Below are positions 1-13,090 of a stretch of DNA of 64,000 bases, one piece after another (position 1 is the first letter of the stretch; each line of letters begins with the position of its first letter). A program made the translations under genes and the position numbers. The notes under the pieces are model-generated. The model searched no databases, was not told where the DNA came from, and saw nothing but the letters and a program-made list of their open reading frames with translations. The DNA comes from Salinibacterium sp. ZJ70 (lineage in GTDB: Bacteria > Actinomycetota > Actinomycetes > Actinomycetales > Microbacteriaceae): NCBI RefSeq assembly GCF_011751865.2, contig NZ_CP061770.1, positions 1 through 64,000 on the forward strand, given 5' to 3'.

Positions 1-145
1 CGAGAAGGACTTGTCCACAGAAAGCTGTCCACAACTAAGGTTGTCGTCAGCCACATACCCCCGTTTTCTCCCGTCAACACAAGGGATTGGACTCAGGACA
101 CCGTGTGGACAAGGCTGTGAGTAACCAGACGACGACCGGAGAATC
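1..145. promoter_or_regulatory. dnaA upstream region with DnaA boxes
   Basis: This stretch upstream of dnaA holds one perfect TTGTCCACA box at 11-19, a one-mismatch CTGTCCACA at 25-33, and a perfect box in reverse orientation (TGTGGACAA) at 104-112. Boxes in a dnaA promoter are classically used for autoregulation by DnaA. The region is the left flank of the origin; the window begins inside it, so further boxes may lie upstream. The function is inferred from the motifs. Confidence 0.7.
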
Positions 146-1552
146 ATGACGGACCGCGACGACCCGACGATGGCCCTGTGGGCAGCCGTCCAGGAGCGCC
201 TCGCAGCGGATGACCGCATCACCCCCCAGCTTCACGGGTTCATCAACCTGGTCGAGCCGAAGGGCGTGCTCGCCGGATCCATCTATCTCGAGGTGCCGAA
301 CGATCTCACTCGCGGCATGCTCGAACAGCGCATCCGGGTTCCTCTTCTCGAAGCACTCGCCGATCTCGGCACGGATGTCTCGAGCTTCGCGATCGTCGTG
401 AACCCCGACATCCAGCCGGTTCTGCAGCCCGTCGCAGAGGAGACGGTCGAGCAGCCGCCGCAGAGCCCGATCGAGCAGGTCAACCCGATCATCGAACTCG
501 GCCGCCGCAGCGACTCCCGCCTCAACCCCAAGTACAACTTCGACAACTTCGTCATCGGCGGATCGAACCGGTTCGCTCACGCAGCCGCGGTCGCCGTGGC
601 GGAGGCGCCGGCGAAGGCCTACAACCCGCTCTTCATCTACGGCGACTCCGGACTCGGCAAGACTCACCTCCTCCACGCGATCGGCCACTACGCCGAGAGC
701 CTCTACCCCGGGATCCGGGTGCGATACGTGAGCTCGGAGGAGTTCACCAACGACTTCATCAACTCGATCGCCAACAACAGGGCGTCGGTCTTCCAGTCCC
801 GCTACCGCGAGATCGACATCCTGATGATCGACGACATCCAGTTCCTGCAGGGCAAGGACTCCACGCAGGAGGCCTTCTTCCACACCTTCAACACGCTGCA
901 CGACCACAACAAGCAGGTCGTCATCACGAGCGATGTCGCGCCCAAGCACCTCACCGGTTTCGAAGACCGCATGCGTTCGCGCTTCGAATGGGGTCTCATC
1001 ACCGATGTGCAGGCTCCTGATCTCGAGACCCGCATCGCGATCCTTCGCAAGAAGGCGCAGTCGGAGCGGCTGCAGGTTCCCGAGGACATCCTCGAGTTCA
1101 TGGCCACGAAGGTCTCGAGCAACATCCGTGAGCTCGAGGGAACCCTCATCCGCGTGACGGCGTTCGCCAACCTCAACAAGACGCCCGTCGACCTGCAGCT
1201 CGTGCAGACGGTGCTCAAGGATCTGATCACGCTCGACGAGGACAACGTCATCTCGCCGGTCGACATCATCAATCACACCGCCGACTACTTCAAGCTCACC
1301 GTCGACGACCTCTACGGTTCGTCGCGGTCGCAGGCAGTGGCGACCGCTCGGCAGATCGCGATGTATCTGTGCCGCGAGCTCACAAGCCTGTCGCTGCCGA
1401 AGATCGGGCAGCTGTTCGGCAACCGCGACCACACGACGGTCATGTACGCGAATAAGAAGATCTCGGAGCTCATGAAGGAGCGCCGCTCGATCTACAACCA
1501 GGTGACCGAGCTCACATCGCGCATCAAACAGGACCAGCGCTACCGACCCTGA
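146..1552 (+). CDS. dnaA: Chromosomal replication initiator protein DnaA
   Basis: DnaA is the AAA+ ATPase that binds 9-bp boxes at oriC, melts the origin and loads the helicase. The 468-residue product has an N-terminal interaction domain, a variable acidic/Pro linker near residues 90-125, then the ATPase core with Walker A (GDSGLGKTHLL), Walker B (ILMIDDIQF) and sensor motifs. The C-terminal helix-turn-helix carries the DnaA signature NRDHTTVMYA. The length is typical of Micrococcales. The ATG at 146 follows a GGAGAATC ribosome-binding sequence. DnaA boxes flank the gene on both sides, as expected next to the origin. Confidence 0.99.
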   Translation: MTDRDDPTMALWAAVQERLAADDRITPQLHGFINLVEPKGVLAGSIYLEVPNDLTRGMLEQRIRVPLLEALADLGTDVSSFAIVVNPDIQPVLQPVAEETVEQPPQSPIEQVNPIIELGRRSDSRLNPKYNFDNFVIGGSNRFAHAAAVAVAEAPAKAYNPLFIYGDSGLGKTHLLHAIGHYAESLYPGIRVRYVSSEEFTNDFINSIANNRASVFQSRYREIDILMIDDIQFLQGKDSTQEAFFHTFNTLHDHNKQVVITSDVAPKHLTGFEDRMRSRFEWGLITDVQAPDLETRIAILRKKAQSERLQVPEDILEFMATKVSSNIRELEGTLIRVTAFANLNKTPVDLQLVQTVLKDLITLDEDNVISPVDIINHTADYFKLTVDDLYGSSRSQAVATARQIAMYLCRELTSLSLPKIGQLFGNRDHTTVMYANKKISELMKERRSIYNQVTELTSRIKQDQRYRP

Positions 1553-1915
1553 GAGCCACCTGAGCGCAAACCCCCCGCTCCCCACACTGTGGATGGCTTG
1601 TGGATAAGGTCGGGACAGCGCGCCCCGCGACTGTGGAACTCGCCGGACGCGGGTGTGGAGAACGAATCCCATGAAATCCGGATCCCGGGATTCCTGTCAT
1701 TCTGATTCCGCAGCCGACTCACAACTTCCACGCGTGTAGTTCCCTGCTCTCACCTGGCTCCGCGAGAGTTGTCCACAGTTTCCACAGGCGTTAATACAAT
1801 TACAGATCTCTTTTATCTCTTCGCCGCCCGATAACCGAGACCGCCCGAGTCCGTGCCAAGATCGTTGAACACGAAACCCGTGCGAACCCTCTCGAGACCC
1901 AGACAGGAGTGACGC
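1553..1915. other. Probable oriC (dnaA-dnaN intergenic region)
   Basis: This 363-bp stretch has no gene. It holds a perfect DnaA box in reverse orientation (TGTGGATAA) at 1599-1607, a perfect TTGTCCACA at 1769-1777, a near match TTTCCACAG at 1779-1787, and weaker TGTGGA-type sites around 1588-1596, 1632 and 1653. An unusually AT-rich segment follows at about 1788-1823, ending in a run of T and A just after the strong boxes; it is a good candidate unwinding element. Box cluster plus AT-rich element between dnaA and dnaN is the standard actinobacterial origin layout. The dnaN promoter must also lie here. Confidence 0.8.
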
Positions 1916-3061
1916 GTGAAGTTCCAGGTGAATCGCGACGTCTTCAGCGAGGCGGTGTCGTTCGCAGTCAAGCTTCTGCCGCAGCGCACGACGCAGCCGA
2001 TCCTCAGCGGCGTCCTGCTCGACGCGACCGACGGCGCACTGACGCTGTCGTCCTTCGACTACGAGGTCTCAAGCCGCACCGAGATCGCTGCGGAGGTCGA
2101 CATCGCCGGCACTGCGCTGGTGTCCGGTCGCCTTCTCGCCGACATCGCGAGTCGGCTGCCCAACGCACCTGTGGTCTTCGAGACCGTCGACGGAAAGATC
2201 CTGGTCAGCTGCGGATCTGCGCGCTTCACGCTGCTCAGCATGCCCGTCGAGGAGTATCCGACACTCCCCCACGTGGATGAGCAGACCGGTGTGCTCCCGG
2301 CGGAGGAGTTCGCATCCGCCGTCTCCCAGGTCGCTGTCGCCGCGTCCCGCGACGACGTGACGCCCGTCATCACGGGTGTCCAGCTCGAGGTCGGCGACAA
2401 CAGCCTGTCGCTCGTCGCCACAGATCGGTATCGCGTCGCCGTACGTGAGATCGACTGGGATTCCGGTTCCAGCTCGGCCGCCGGTGCGACCGCGCTCGTC
2501 CCGGCGCGCACGCTCGCCGAGATCGGCAAGACCTTCGCCCACTCGGGCACGATCGGCGTCTCGATCGTCTCCGATGACGACCGTGAGCTCATCGCGTTCA
2601 AGGCCGACAAGCGCACGGTCACGTCGCTGCTCATCAAGGGCAACTTCCCTCCCGTCAAGCGACTCTTCCCCGAGACCGTCGAGAACTATGCCGTGCTCAA
2701 CACGGCGGAGCTCATCGAGGCGACCCGGCGTGTGTCGCTCGTCCTCGAGCGCGAAGCGGCGCTGCGATTCAGCTTCTCGATCGACGGGCTCACCCTCGAG
2801 GCCGCCGGCTCCGAGCAGGCCCAGGCATCCGAGACGATCGACGCCCACCTCGTCGGCGAAGACACGGTCGTCTCGCTCAAGCCGTCGTTCCTGCTCGATG
2901 GTCTCGGAGCCGTTCATTCCGAGTTCGTGCGCATCTCGTTCACGAAGACCGAGAACCCGAACAAGCCCGGCCCCGTGCTCATCACCAGTCAGTCCTCGCG
3001 CGACCAGCCCGGATCCGACAACTACAAGTACCTGCTGCAGCCGAACCTGCTGCTCCGCTGA
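1916..3061 (+). CDS. dnaN: DNA polymerase III beta subunit (sliding clamp)
   Basis: DnaN forms the dimeric ring clamp that tethers DNA polymerase III and other enzymes to DNA. The 381-residue product has three repeated clamp folds and the usual length. The GTG start at 1916 is preceded by an AGGAG ribosome-binding site at 1905-1909, and the N-terminus MKFQVNRDVF is that of actinobacterial DnaN. It is the first gene after the putative origin and is followed by gnd, recF and dciA on the same strand. Confidence 0.99.
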   Translation: MKFQVNRDVFSEAVSFAVKLLPQRTTQPILSGVLLDATDGALTLSSFDYEVSSRTEIAAEVDIAGTALVSGRLLADIASRLPNAPVVFETVDGKILVSCGSARFTLLSMPVEEYPTLPHVDEQTGVLPAEEFASAVSQVAVAASRDDVTPVITGVQLEVGDNSLSLVATDRYRVAVREIDWDSGSSSAAGATALVPARTLAEIGKTFAHSGTIGVSIVSDDDRELIAFKADKRTVTSLLIKGNFPPVKRLFPETVENYAVLNTAELIEATRRVSLVLEREAALRFSFSIDGLTLEAAGSEQAQASETIDAHLVGEDTVVSLKPSFLLDGLGAVHSEFVRISFTKTENPNKPGPVLITSQSSRDQPGSDNYKYLLQPNLLLR

Positions 3062-3105
3062 GAAAAATTTTCGCGACGCGCTTCGCGCGGATCGGAGGGA
3101 TGCGC

Positions 3106-3990
3106 ATGCACATCGGGCTCGTCGGCCTCGGCCGAATGGGAAACAACATGCGCATCCGGCTTCGTGCGGCTGGCATCGAGGTCACCGGCTATGACCCGAA
3201 CCCCGCGGTCTCGGATGTCCCCGACCTCACCGGTCTTGCTGCCGCGGTCCCTGGCCCGCGCATCGTGTGGGTCATGGTTCCGTCGGGTGCGATCACCACA
3301 GGCGTCATCACCGATCTCGCTCAGGTGCTGAGCCCAGGCGACCTGGTGATCGAGGGCGGCAACTCCAAGTTCACCGAGGACGCGAAGCATGCCGCGCTCC
3401 TCGCAGAAAACGGCATCCACTACGTGGATTGCGGCGTCTCGGGTGGAATCTGGGGTGCCGAGAACGGCTACGGCCTCATGGCCGGCGGCGATGCCGTCGA
3501 CATCGAGCGTGCGATGCCGGTCTTCGATGCCCTTCGCCCTGAGGGTCCGCGCGAAGAAGGATTCGTGCACGCGGGCGGCGTCGGCGCCGGCCATTACGCG
3601 AAGATGGTGCACAACGGCATCGAGTACGCGCTCATGCAGGCATGGGCCGAGGGATACGAACTCCTCGAGGCCAAGAACGAGCTCATCCACGATGTGCCCG
3701 GTGTCTTCCAGGCCTGGCAGCGCGGAACCGTCGTGCGCAGCTGGCTGCTCGAGCTGCTCGTGAAGGCGCTCAAGGAGGACCCCGAGTTCGCCGACATCGA
3801 GGGCTACGTCGAGGACTCCGGCGAGGGTCGATGGACCGTCGAGGAGGCCCTCAACAACGCGGTTCCCGTTCCCACCATCTCTGCCTCGATCTTCGCGCGG
3901 TTCGTCTCCCGTCAGGAGGACTCCCCGTCGATGAAGGCGGTTGCGGCCCTTCGCAAGCAGTTCGGCGGGCACGCAGTCCGCTCTTCCTGA
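3106..3990 (+). CDS. gnd: 6-phosphogluconate dehydrogenase, short (decarboxylating) type
   Basis: The enzyme oxidatively decarboxylates 6-phosphogluconate to ribulose 5-phosphate in the pentose phosphate pathway. The N-terminus has the dinucleotide-binding GLVGLGRMG motif, followed by the beta-hydroxyacid dehydrogenase signature. Near residues 115-130 it has VSGGIWGAENGYGLMAGG, and a catalytic-helix lysine (HYAKMVHNGIEY) follows. At 294 residues it is the short YqeC-type, not the 470-residue Gnd; NAD preference is usual for this type but is not shown here. ATG 3106 is chosen over ATG 3100 because the GGAGG at 3094-3098 would lie only 1 nt from 3100 but 7 nt from 3106. Placement between dnaN and recF is a Micrococcales trait. 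Confidence 0.93.
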   Translation: MHIGLVGLGRMGNNMRIRLRAAGIEVTGYDPNPAVSDVPDLTGLAAAVPGPRIVWVMVPSGAITTGVITDLAQVLSPGDLVIEGGNSKFTEDAKHAALLAENGIHYVDCGVSGGIWGAENGYGLMAGGDAVDIERAMPVFDALRPEGPREEGFVHAGGVGAGHYAKMVHNGIEYALMQAWAEGYELLEAKNELIHDVPGVFQAWQRGTVVRSWLLELLVKALKEDPEFADIEGYVEDSGEGRWTVEEALNNAVPVPTISASIFARFVSRQEDSPSMKAVAALRKQFGGHAVRSS

Positions 3991-3997
3991 CGTCGTC

Positions 3998-5164
3998 GTG
4001 TACGTCGCACATCTCGAGCTCGCCGACTTCCGCAATTACGAGTCGGCCTCCCTCGCCCTGCATCCGGGGCCCAATCTGCTCGTCGGCCGCAACGGCCAGG
4101 GCAAGACGAACCTCGTCGAGTCGATCAACTACCTGGCAACCCTCGGATCGCATCGCGTGTCGTCGGATCAGGCCCTCATCCGCGCGGGCTGCGACGCAGC
4201 GATCGTGCGCGCACGGCTCGAGCACGCCGGTCGACAGGTTCTCGTGGAGCTGCAGATCAACAAGCAGGGCGCGAACAAGGCCCAGGTGAATCGCGCTCCC
4301 GCGAAGCCGCGGGATCTTCCGCGGAACGTGCACGTCGTGCTCTTCGCCCCCGAAGATCTCTCGATCGTGCGGGGCGAGCCCTCCGGTCGGCGGCGTTTCC
4401 TCGATCAGCTGCTCGTGCAGCTGACGCCGCGCATGGCGGGGGTGCTCGGCGACTACGACCGTGTGCTCAAGCAGCGCAACACCCTGCTCAAGTCTGCGCG
4501 GGCGTCGCGGGTGTCGGCGTCGCAGCTGTCGACGCTGGATGTGTGGGATGAGCGACTCGTCGACCTGGGGTCGGAGATCATCGAGGCGCGTGGACAGCTC
4601 GTCTCGGCGCTGCGCCCGTTCGTCGCCGAGGCGTACGCGACGATCGCGGGGGATGGGCACGCGGCTGAGCTCGCGAGCGAGCTGTCGATTCTCGGAGCGC
4701 GCCCGGATGACGAATTCGAGGTGAACGACGCGACGGTGCGATCCGAGATCGACGCCGCGGAGGCGACCGCCGCATTCACGGCATCTCTCGCGCGGAACAG
4801 ACGCGCGGAGCTCGATCGCGGGCTCACGCTCTCGGGTCCGCATCGCGACGATCTGCTCCTGCGGCTGAACGGGCTGCCCGCGAGGGGGTACGCGAGTCAC
4901 GGCGAATCGTGGTCCTTCGCCCTCGCGCTGCGGCTCGCTTCTGCGGCCCTGCTGCGCGCCGAGTCGCCTGCCGGCGACCCCGTGCTGATCCTCGACGATG
5001 TGTTCGCCGAGCTCGACGCGACCCGACGAGCCCGGCTCGCGGAGGCGGTGCACGATTACGAGCAGGTGCTCATCACGGCGGCGGTGGAGGAAGATGTCCC
5101 TGAGCCTCTCGCCGCGCACCGGGTGCGCATCCAGGCGGGTCGCATCGTCGAGGAGGAGTCGTGA
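3998..5164 (+). CDS. recF: DNA replication and repair protein RecF
   Basis: RecF is an ABC-type ATPase that recognises single-strand gaps with RecO and RecR and directs RecA loading. The product has Walker A (GRNGQGKTNLVE) near residue 30, an ABC signature region (LSGPHRDDLLL) and a Walker B/D-loop (PVLILDDVFAELD). The GTG at 3998 is preferred (VYVAHLELADF) because it gives the standard RecF N-terminus, begins 7 nt after the gnd stop and gives 388 residues. An upstream in-frame ATG at 3941 would overlap gnd by 50 bp. The recF stop overlaps the next start (GTGA), implying translational coupling. Confidence 0.97.
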   Translation: MYVAHLELADFRNYESASLALHPGPNLLVGRNGQGKTNLVESINYLATLGSHRVSSDQALIRAGCDAAIVRARLEHAGRQVLVELQINKQGANKAQVNRAPAKPRDLPRNVHVVLFAPEDLSIVRGEPSGRRRFLDQLLVQLTPRMAGVLGDYDRVLKQRNTLLKSARASRVSASQLSTLDVWDERLVDLGSEIIEARGQLVSALRPFVAEAYATIAGDGHAAELASELSILGARPDDEFEVNDATVRSEIDAAEATAAFTASLARNRRAELDRGLTLSGPHRDDLLLRLNGLPARGYASHGESWSFALALRLASAALLRAESPAGDPVLILDDVFAELDATRRARLAEAVHDYEQVLITAAVEEDVPEPLAAHRVRIQAGRIVEEES

Positions 5165-5658
5165 GCGAGCGGCGCGAACCCGAGCACATCGCCGTCTATC
5201 GGCGGATCCGCGCGGTTTTCGGCCAGCCGATGGCCACCTCGCGCGATGCGCGCCGGCGACAGGCGGCCGCGCGCGACGAGACGACGGTTCCGTACGGGCT
5301 GGGCCGCGATCCGAAGGGCATCGACGATGTGCTGGAACGGCTGACCCAGACGATGGGATGGTCGTCGCCTCTTGCGAAGTCCGAGCTGCTCGTCGCCTGG
5401 CCGCGGCTCGTGGGAGATGACATCGCCGCGCACGCGGAGCCGGTGTCGGTCGAGGACGGCCTGCTCACCGTGAAGTGCAATTCGACCGCCTGGGCGCAGC
5501 AGCTCCGCTCGATGCGCAGCATGGTGCTGGCGGCGATCGCCGACCAGCATCCCGCCGCGGGCATCGAGTCGGTGCGTTTCATCGGACCGGACACCCCCTC
5601 GTGGAAACGGGGCCCACGCGTGATTCCAGGGCGTGGCCCTCGCGATACTTACGGCTGA
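5161..5658 (+). CDS. DciA-family protein (DUF721)
   Basis: The 165-residue product carries the DUF721 domain, with the characteristic tract WSSPLAKSELLVAWPRLVGDDIAAHAEP in its middle part. The DUF721/DciA family includes the helicase operator that assists DnaB loading in bacteria lacking DnaC/DnaI. Its place between recF and gyrB, with a 4-bp overlap with recF, is typical of Actinobacteria. The N-terminal third is basic and low in predicted order, as in other actinobacterial members. The loader role here is inferred from the family. Confidence 0.85.
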   Translation: MSERREPEHIAVYRRIRAVFGQPMATSRDARRRQAAARDETTVPYGLGRDPKGIDDVLERLTQTMGWSSPLAKSELLVAWPRLVGDDIAAHAEPVSVEDGLLTVKCNSTAWAQQLRSMRSMVLAAIADQHPAAGIESVRFIGPDTPSWKRGPRVIPGRGPRDTYG

Positions 5659-5777
5659 GACGACAAATCTGGTCTACCGGGCGCGAAACGGGCCGCACAG
5701 GCGCGATTAGGCAGGTTTCATCAAGCGCCCTGCGGTAGGATCGAGATGTTCTCGTGACCCCGTTTCGGGGGGCGTGA

Positions 5778-7775
<1,998 letters not shown>

Positions 7776-7832
7776 CGCGGATCGATCGCACCCCCACCTG
7801 ATCCCGATCCGCAGCCATTCAGAAAGAGACCC

Positions 7833-10429
<2,597 letters not shown>

Positions 10430-10433
<4 letters not shown>

Positions 10434-10837
10434 GCAGTGTCGCCGAGAAGCTCCAGCGCAAGGAGCACCGCAACAGTGCGGCCAAGCAGGTCCGGCTGAA
10501 GCTCGTCTACATCGACTTCTGGTCGGTCGTGAAGCTCAGCTTCCTGATCTGGCTGTGCCTCGGCATCGTGCTGGTGGTTGCGTCGGCGCTCGTCTGGATC
10601 GTGCTCAACTCGACCGGCATCTTCAACAACCTCGACTCGCTCCTGGTCGACATTCTCGGCAACGAGCAGTTCTCGATCACGAACTCGTTCGGCATCGGGA
10701 ACGTCATGCTGTTCTCGTTCGTGGTCGCGCTCGTCAACACCGTGACGGGCACGATCCTCGGCGCGATCGCAGCGCTTCTCTACAACCTGAGTGTGCGCAT
10801 CACCGGCGGCCTGCTCGTCGGCTTCCAGAACAGCTGA
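10430..10837 (+). CDS. DUF3566 transmembrane protein
   Basis: This 135-residue protein has a basic N-terminal segment, then two hydrophobic segments (about residues 33-58 and 83-110) separated by an extracytoplasmic loop. This is the DUF3566 pattern found next to gyrA in most Actinobacteria. Its start overlaps the gyrA stop as ATGA, so translation is probably coupled. The mycobacterial homologue lies in the same place; no biochemical function can be read from the sequence. Confidence 0.85.
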
Positions 10838-10916
10838 GCGTTCGGCCGTTTTGGTTCCTCGCTGAATCGTGAGGTACTGTAGCTGAGGCCGTTCGGGGAC
10901 GAACGGATCCTCTCTC

Positions 10917-10993
10917 GGGGCTATAGCTCAGGCGGTTAGAGCGCTTCGCTGATAACGAAGAGGTCCCAGGTTCAAGTCCTGGTAGCCCCACCA
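10917..10993 (+). tRNA. tRNA-Ile (GAT)
   Basis: The sequence folds into a complete cloverleaf. The acceptor GGGGCTA (10917-10923) pairs with TAGCCCC (10983-10989). The anticodon stem is CTTCG/CGAAG around a loop with anticodon GAT, and the T-loop is TTCAAGT. The CCA end is encoded (10991-10993). Confidence 0.98.
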
Positions 10994-11000
10994 TCCACAC

Positions 11001-11031
11001 GAAAGCGCCGCAGGATTCCTGCGGCGCTTTC
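11001..11031. terminator. Hairpin terminator between tRNA-Ile and the convergent MDR gene
   Basis: A 13-bp perfect inverted repeat (GAAAGCGCCGCAG at 11001-11013 with its complement at 11019-11031) begins 7 nt after the tRNA CCA end. It lies between the tRNA and a convergent gene ending at 11046, so it can serve both directions. The A-run and T-run at the arm ends help in each direction. Confidence 0.85.
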
Positions 11032-11045
11032 GTCGTTCCACGGGT

Positions 11046-11990
11046 CTACGGCAGAAGCACGATCTTGCCGCGCGCGCTGCCCTGCTCCGCGAGCTCCGTC
11101 GCCTCGACCACGGCGTCGAGCGGGAAGGCGCGCGCGATCTCCACGTCGAAGCGTCCCTCGGCGGCGAGCTGCGCCGCGAGGGCGATTCCTTCCGCACGCC
11201 AGGCCTCCTGCTCGGCGGTGAGCGGGTGCGGGCTGCCGCCCGACCATGCCTGGATTCCCCAGCTGTCGGCATCCGCACCGCGCACGATCGTGCCGATGTG
11301 GGAGCGGTCATCGACCAGCTCGAACGAGGCCCGGATCGCGTCGTCGGTGCCGACGGCGTCGAGCACACGATCGACACCTGCGGGGCTGATCGCATGCACC
11401 CGCTCGACGAGCCCCCCGCCGTAGACGGTCGGGATGGCGCCCAGCTGGCGCACCCGCTCCTGATTTGCGGGGCCCGCCGTGCCGATCACCGTCGCGCCCA
11501 GCTCCCGCGCGAACTGCACCGCCGCCTGACCGACCGATCCGGATGCCGCGTGCACGAGCACGGTCATCCCTTCGGTCACGCCGAGAGAGCGCAGCGCCTG
11601 GTACGCGGTGCCGGCGGGGATGCCGAGACCGGCGGCCTGCGCCCAGCTGAGGGCGCCGGGCTTGCGGGTGAGTCCGTCGACGGGCACGCACACGTGGGTG
11701 GCGTACGTGCCGCGGCCCTTCGTGACGATCACCTCGTCGCCCTCGACCCATCCGTCGACGCCTTCACCGACCGCGACGATCACGCCTGCGCCATCGAGAC
11801 CGGCGGTGCGCGGGGCGGTGATCGGGCTGCTGGCTCGACGCCCATCGCGGAGCTTCGCGTCGATCGGGTTGATGCCCGCGGCCTTCACTTCGACGACGAC
11901 CTCGCCAGCTTCAGGGGAGGGCATCTCACCCTCCACCACATGAAGCACCTCGGGGCCACCCAACTGCGTGTACTGAACGAATCGCGCCAT
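11046..11990 (-). CDS. Zinc-independent MDR alcohol dehydrogenase / quinone reductase-like protein
   Basis: A 314-residue medium-chain dehydrogenase/reductase. It has the N-terminal GroES-like fold (AAGINPIDAKLRDG, then the DGAGVIVAVGEGV segment) and a Rossmann domain with VLVHAASGSVGQAAVQFARELGA. The cysteine/histidine zinc ligands of true alcohol dehydrogenases are absent, which places it with the NADPH:quinone oxidoreductase/zeta-crystallin group. Substrate unknown. The ATG at 11990 is preceded by GGAG and gives the family N-terminus MARFVQYTQLGGPEVL. It is convergent with tRNA-Ile and divergent from tRNA-Ala. Confidence 0.85.
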   Translation of the reverse strand: MARFVQYTQLGGPEVLHVVEGEMPSPEAGEVVVEVKAAGINPIDAKLRDGRRASSPITAPRTAGLDGAGVIVAVGEGVDGWVEGDEVIVTKGRGTYATHVCVPVDGLTRKPGALSWAQAAGLGIPAGTAYQALRSLGVTEGMTVLVHAASGSVGQAAVQFARELGATVIGTAGPANQERVRQLGAIPTVYGGGLVERVHAISPAGVDRVLDAVGTDDAIRASFELVDDRSHIGTIVRGADADSWGIQAWSGGSPHPLTAEQEAWRAEGIALAAQLAAEGRFDVEIARAFPLDAVVEATELAEQGSARGKIVLLP

Positions 11991-12053
11991 AGTGACTCCA
12001 ACCTGCCATGGCACGACGGGATTCCCCGAACGGGGTAAGCTGGATCGTCGTAC

Positions 12054-12129
12054 GGGGCCTTAGCTCAATTGGTAGAGCGCCTGCTTTGCAAGCAGGAGGT
12101 CAGGGGTTCGATTCCCCTAGGCTCCACCA
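12054..12129 (+). tRNA. tRNA-Ala (TGC)
   Basis: The acceptor GGGGCCT (12054-12060) pairs with AGGCTCC with one G-T pair. The D-arm contains AATTGGTAG, the anticodon stem is CCTGC/GCAGG with anticodon TGC, and the T-arm is GGGGTTCGATTCCCC. CCA is encoded at 12127-12129. tRNA-Ile(GAT) plus tRNA-Ala(TGC) shortly after gyrA is a conserved actinobacterial arrangement. Confidence 0.98.
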
Positions 12130-12376
12130 CTTCGCTTCATCGGCCGTGTCGGCTGCCGTCTCGTGCTCCCACAGCACCAGCTCCACCTCGTGACCCGCGC
12201 CGACCTGCGGCTGCAGCCTCGTCATCCCACCCGGCGTCCCGGTCGAAGTGGTTCTCGAACACGCGCGCGCAGCTGAACAGGTCACGCACCAGCTCCGCGT
12301 CCAGGGGAAGAGCGTCGGGCTCGAGCCCGCCCTCGATGTCATCCCAGAGCGAGAAGCCCGCGGCGTAGTCGTTCAT
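12130..12376 (-). pseudogene. Frameshifted small hypothetical gene abutting tRNA-Ala
   Basis: From the ATG at 12376, the first 55 or so codons read as a plausible acidic protein (MNDYAAGFSLWDDIEGGLEP... ending near FENHFDRDAGWDDEA). In that frame the coding signal then collapses to Gly/Arg-rich sequence ending at 12137. A different frame, from about 12215 down to 12140, resumes high third-position GC and reads VGAGHEVELVLWEHETAADT, like the natural end of such a protein. It runs without a stop into the tRNA 3' end. The simplest reading is a small deletion or frameshift near 12205-12220 that broke the gene and lost its own stop; a sequencing error is the alternative. Function unknown. Confidence 0.5.
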
Positions 12377-12462
12377 GAGGCGGATGCGGCGGGGGCGTCT
12401 CCTTGTGCTCGCTCCGCATGATGCCCGCTCCGGGGCTGGCCGCATAAGCGTCCCCGGGTTCT

Positions 12463-12499
12463 CCACATGTGGACAACCTGTGTACACAGCATGTACTCT
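12463..12499 (+). promoter_or_regulatory. Probable tetR promoter with two palindromes
   Basis: Two perfect palindromes lie here: CCACATGTGG (12463-12472) and CTGTGTACACAG (12478-12489). A -10-like TACTCT at 12494-12499 ends 7 nt before the GTG start of the TetR gene. The second palindrome abuts the -10 and is a good candidate autoregulatory operator. A DnaA-box match (TGTGGACAA, 12468-12476) is probably incidental. Confidence 0.5.
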
Positions 12500-12506
12500 C
12501 GACCGC

Positions 12507-13043
12507 GTGCCGCTCCCCCGTTTCCAACGGCTCGCCCTCGAGGAGCGCCGTCGCATCCTCGCGGTCGCCGCGAGGCACATCGCCGATCGCGGACTCGACG
12601 GCATCTCGCTCGGGCAGCTCGCCGACGAGGCGGAGATCTCGCGCTCAGCGCTGTACACCTACTTCGACGGGCGCGACGATGTGATCCGCGCGGCCACCGA
12701 CGCAGCGGGGAATGCGGTGGCTGACGCCGTCGGTGCATGGGAGCGGCATGCGGATGCCGACAGGTTCTGGTCCGCTCTCGACGCCGCGCTCTCGCGGATG
12801 CGTGATCTGCTGGCTCGGCGCCCCGAGCTGCGCAGCAGCACCTCTGACGGCCTCGGCGACTGGTTGGATGACGTGCTCGCGGATGCAGAAGCCCTCGGTC
12901 TCGTGGCCACAGCGAACCGTGCGCTCGCCCGTGCGGCGACCGCGGCGATCATCGAGGCGGCGGACGGCCTCGACGCCGCTCAGCCTGGTGCGGTTCCCGT
13001 GGGCGACATCCGCCGCATGCTGGGTCGCGTCTGGAGCGGATAG
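12507..13043 (+). CDS. TetR/AcrR family transcriptional regulator
   Basis: A 178-residue protein with the TetR N-terminal DNA-binding domain: ILAVAARHIADRGLDGISLGQLADEAEISRSALYTYFDGRDDVI, with the helix-turn-helix ending in the typical LYTYF segment. The alanine-rich helical C-terminal part would bind an unknown ligand. The GTG at 12507 is chosen because a -10 element ends 7 nt upstream and no ribosome-binding site is visible, consistent with a leaderless message. Palindromes lie in its promoter and another lies in front of the next gene, so both are candidate targets. Confidence 0.88.
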   Translation: MPLPRFQRLALEERRRILAVAARHIADRGLDGISLGQLADEAEISRSALYTYFDGRDDVIRAATDAAGNAVADAVGAWERHADADRFWSALDAALSRMRDLLARRPELRSSTSDGLGDWLDDVLADAEALGLVATANRALARAATAAIIEAADGLDAAQPGAVPVGDIRRMLGRVWSG

Positions 13044-13090
13044 CTGGGTGAACCCCTCGTTCCAGCACGCGAACGGGGGGAGCACGATTG

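Noticed and set aside
74..1672. A 532-residue antisense open frame over dnaA
   Set aside because: It is opposite dnaA and would extend into the origin; sequence is low-complexity Val/Asp/Arg.
3941..3997. An upstream start for recF
   Set aside because: It would overlap gnd by 50 bp and add residues not found in RecF proteins; GTG 3998 gives the standard N-terminus.
12100..12342. A separate 80-residue protein ending SLGESNP
   Set aside because: Its C-terminus is antisense tRNA-Ala, a common artefact. Only the middle part looks coding, and it is treated as part of the frameshifted remnant.
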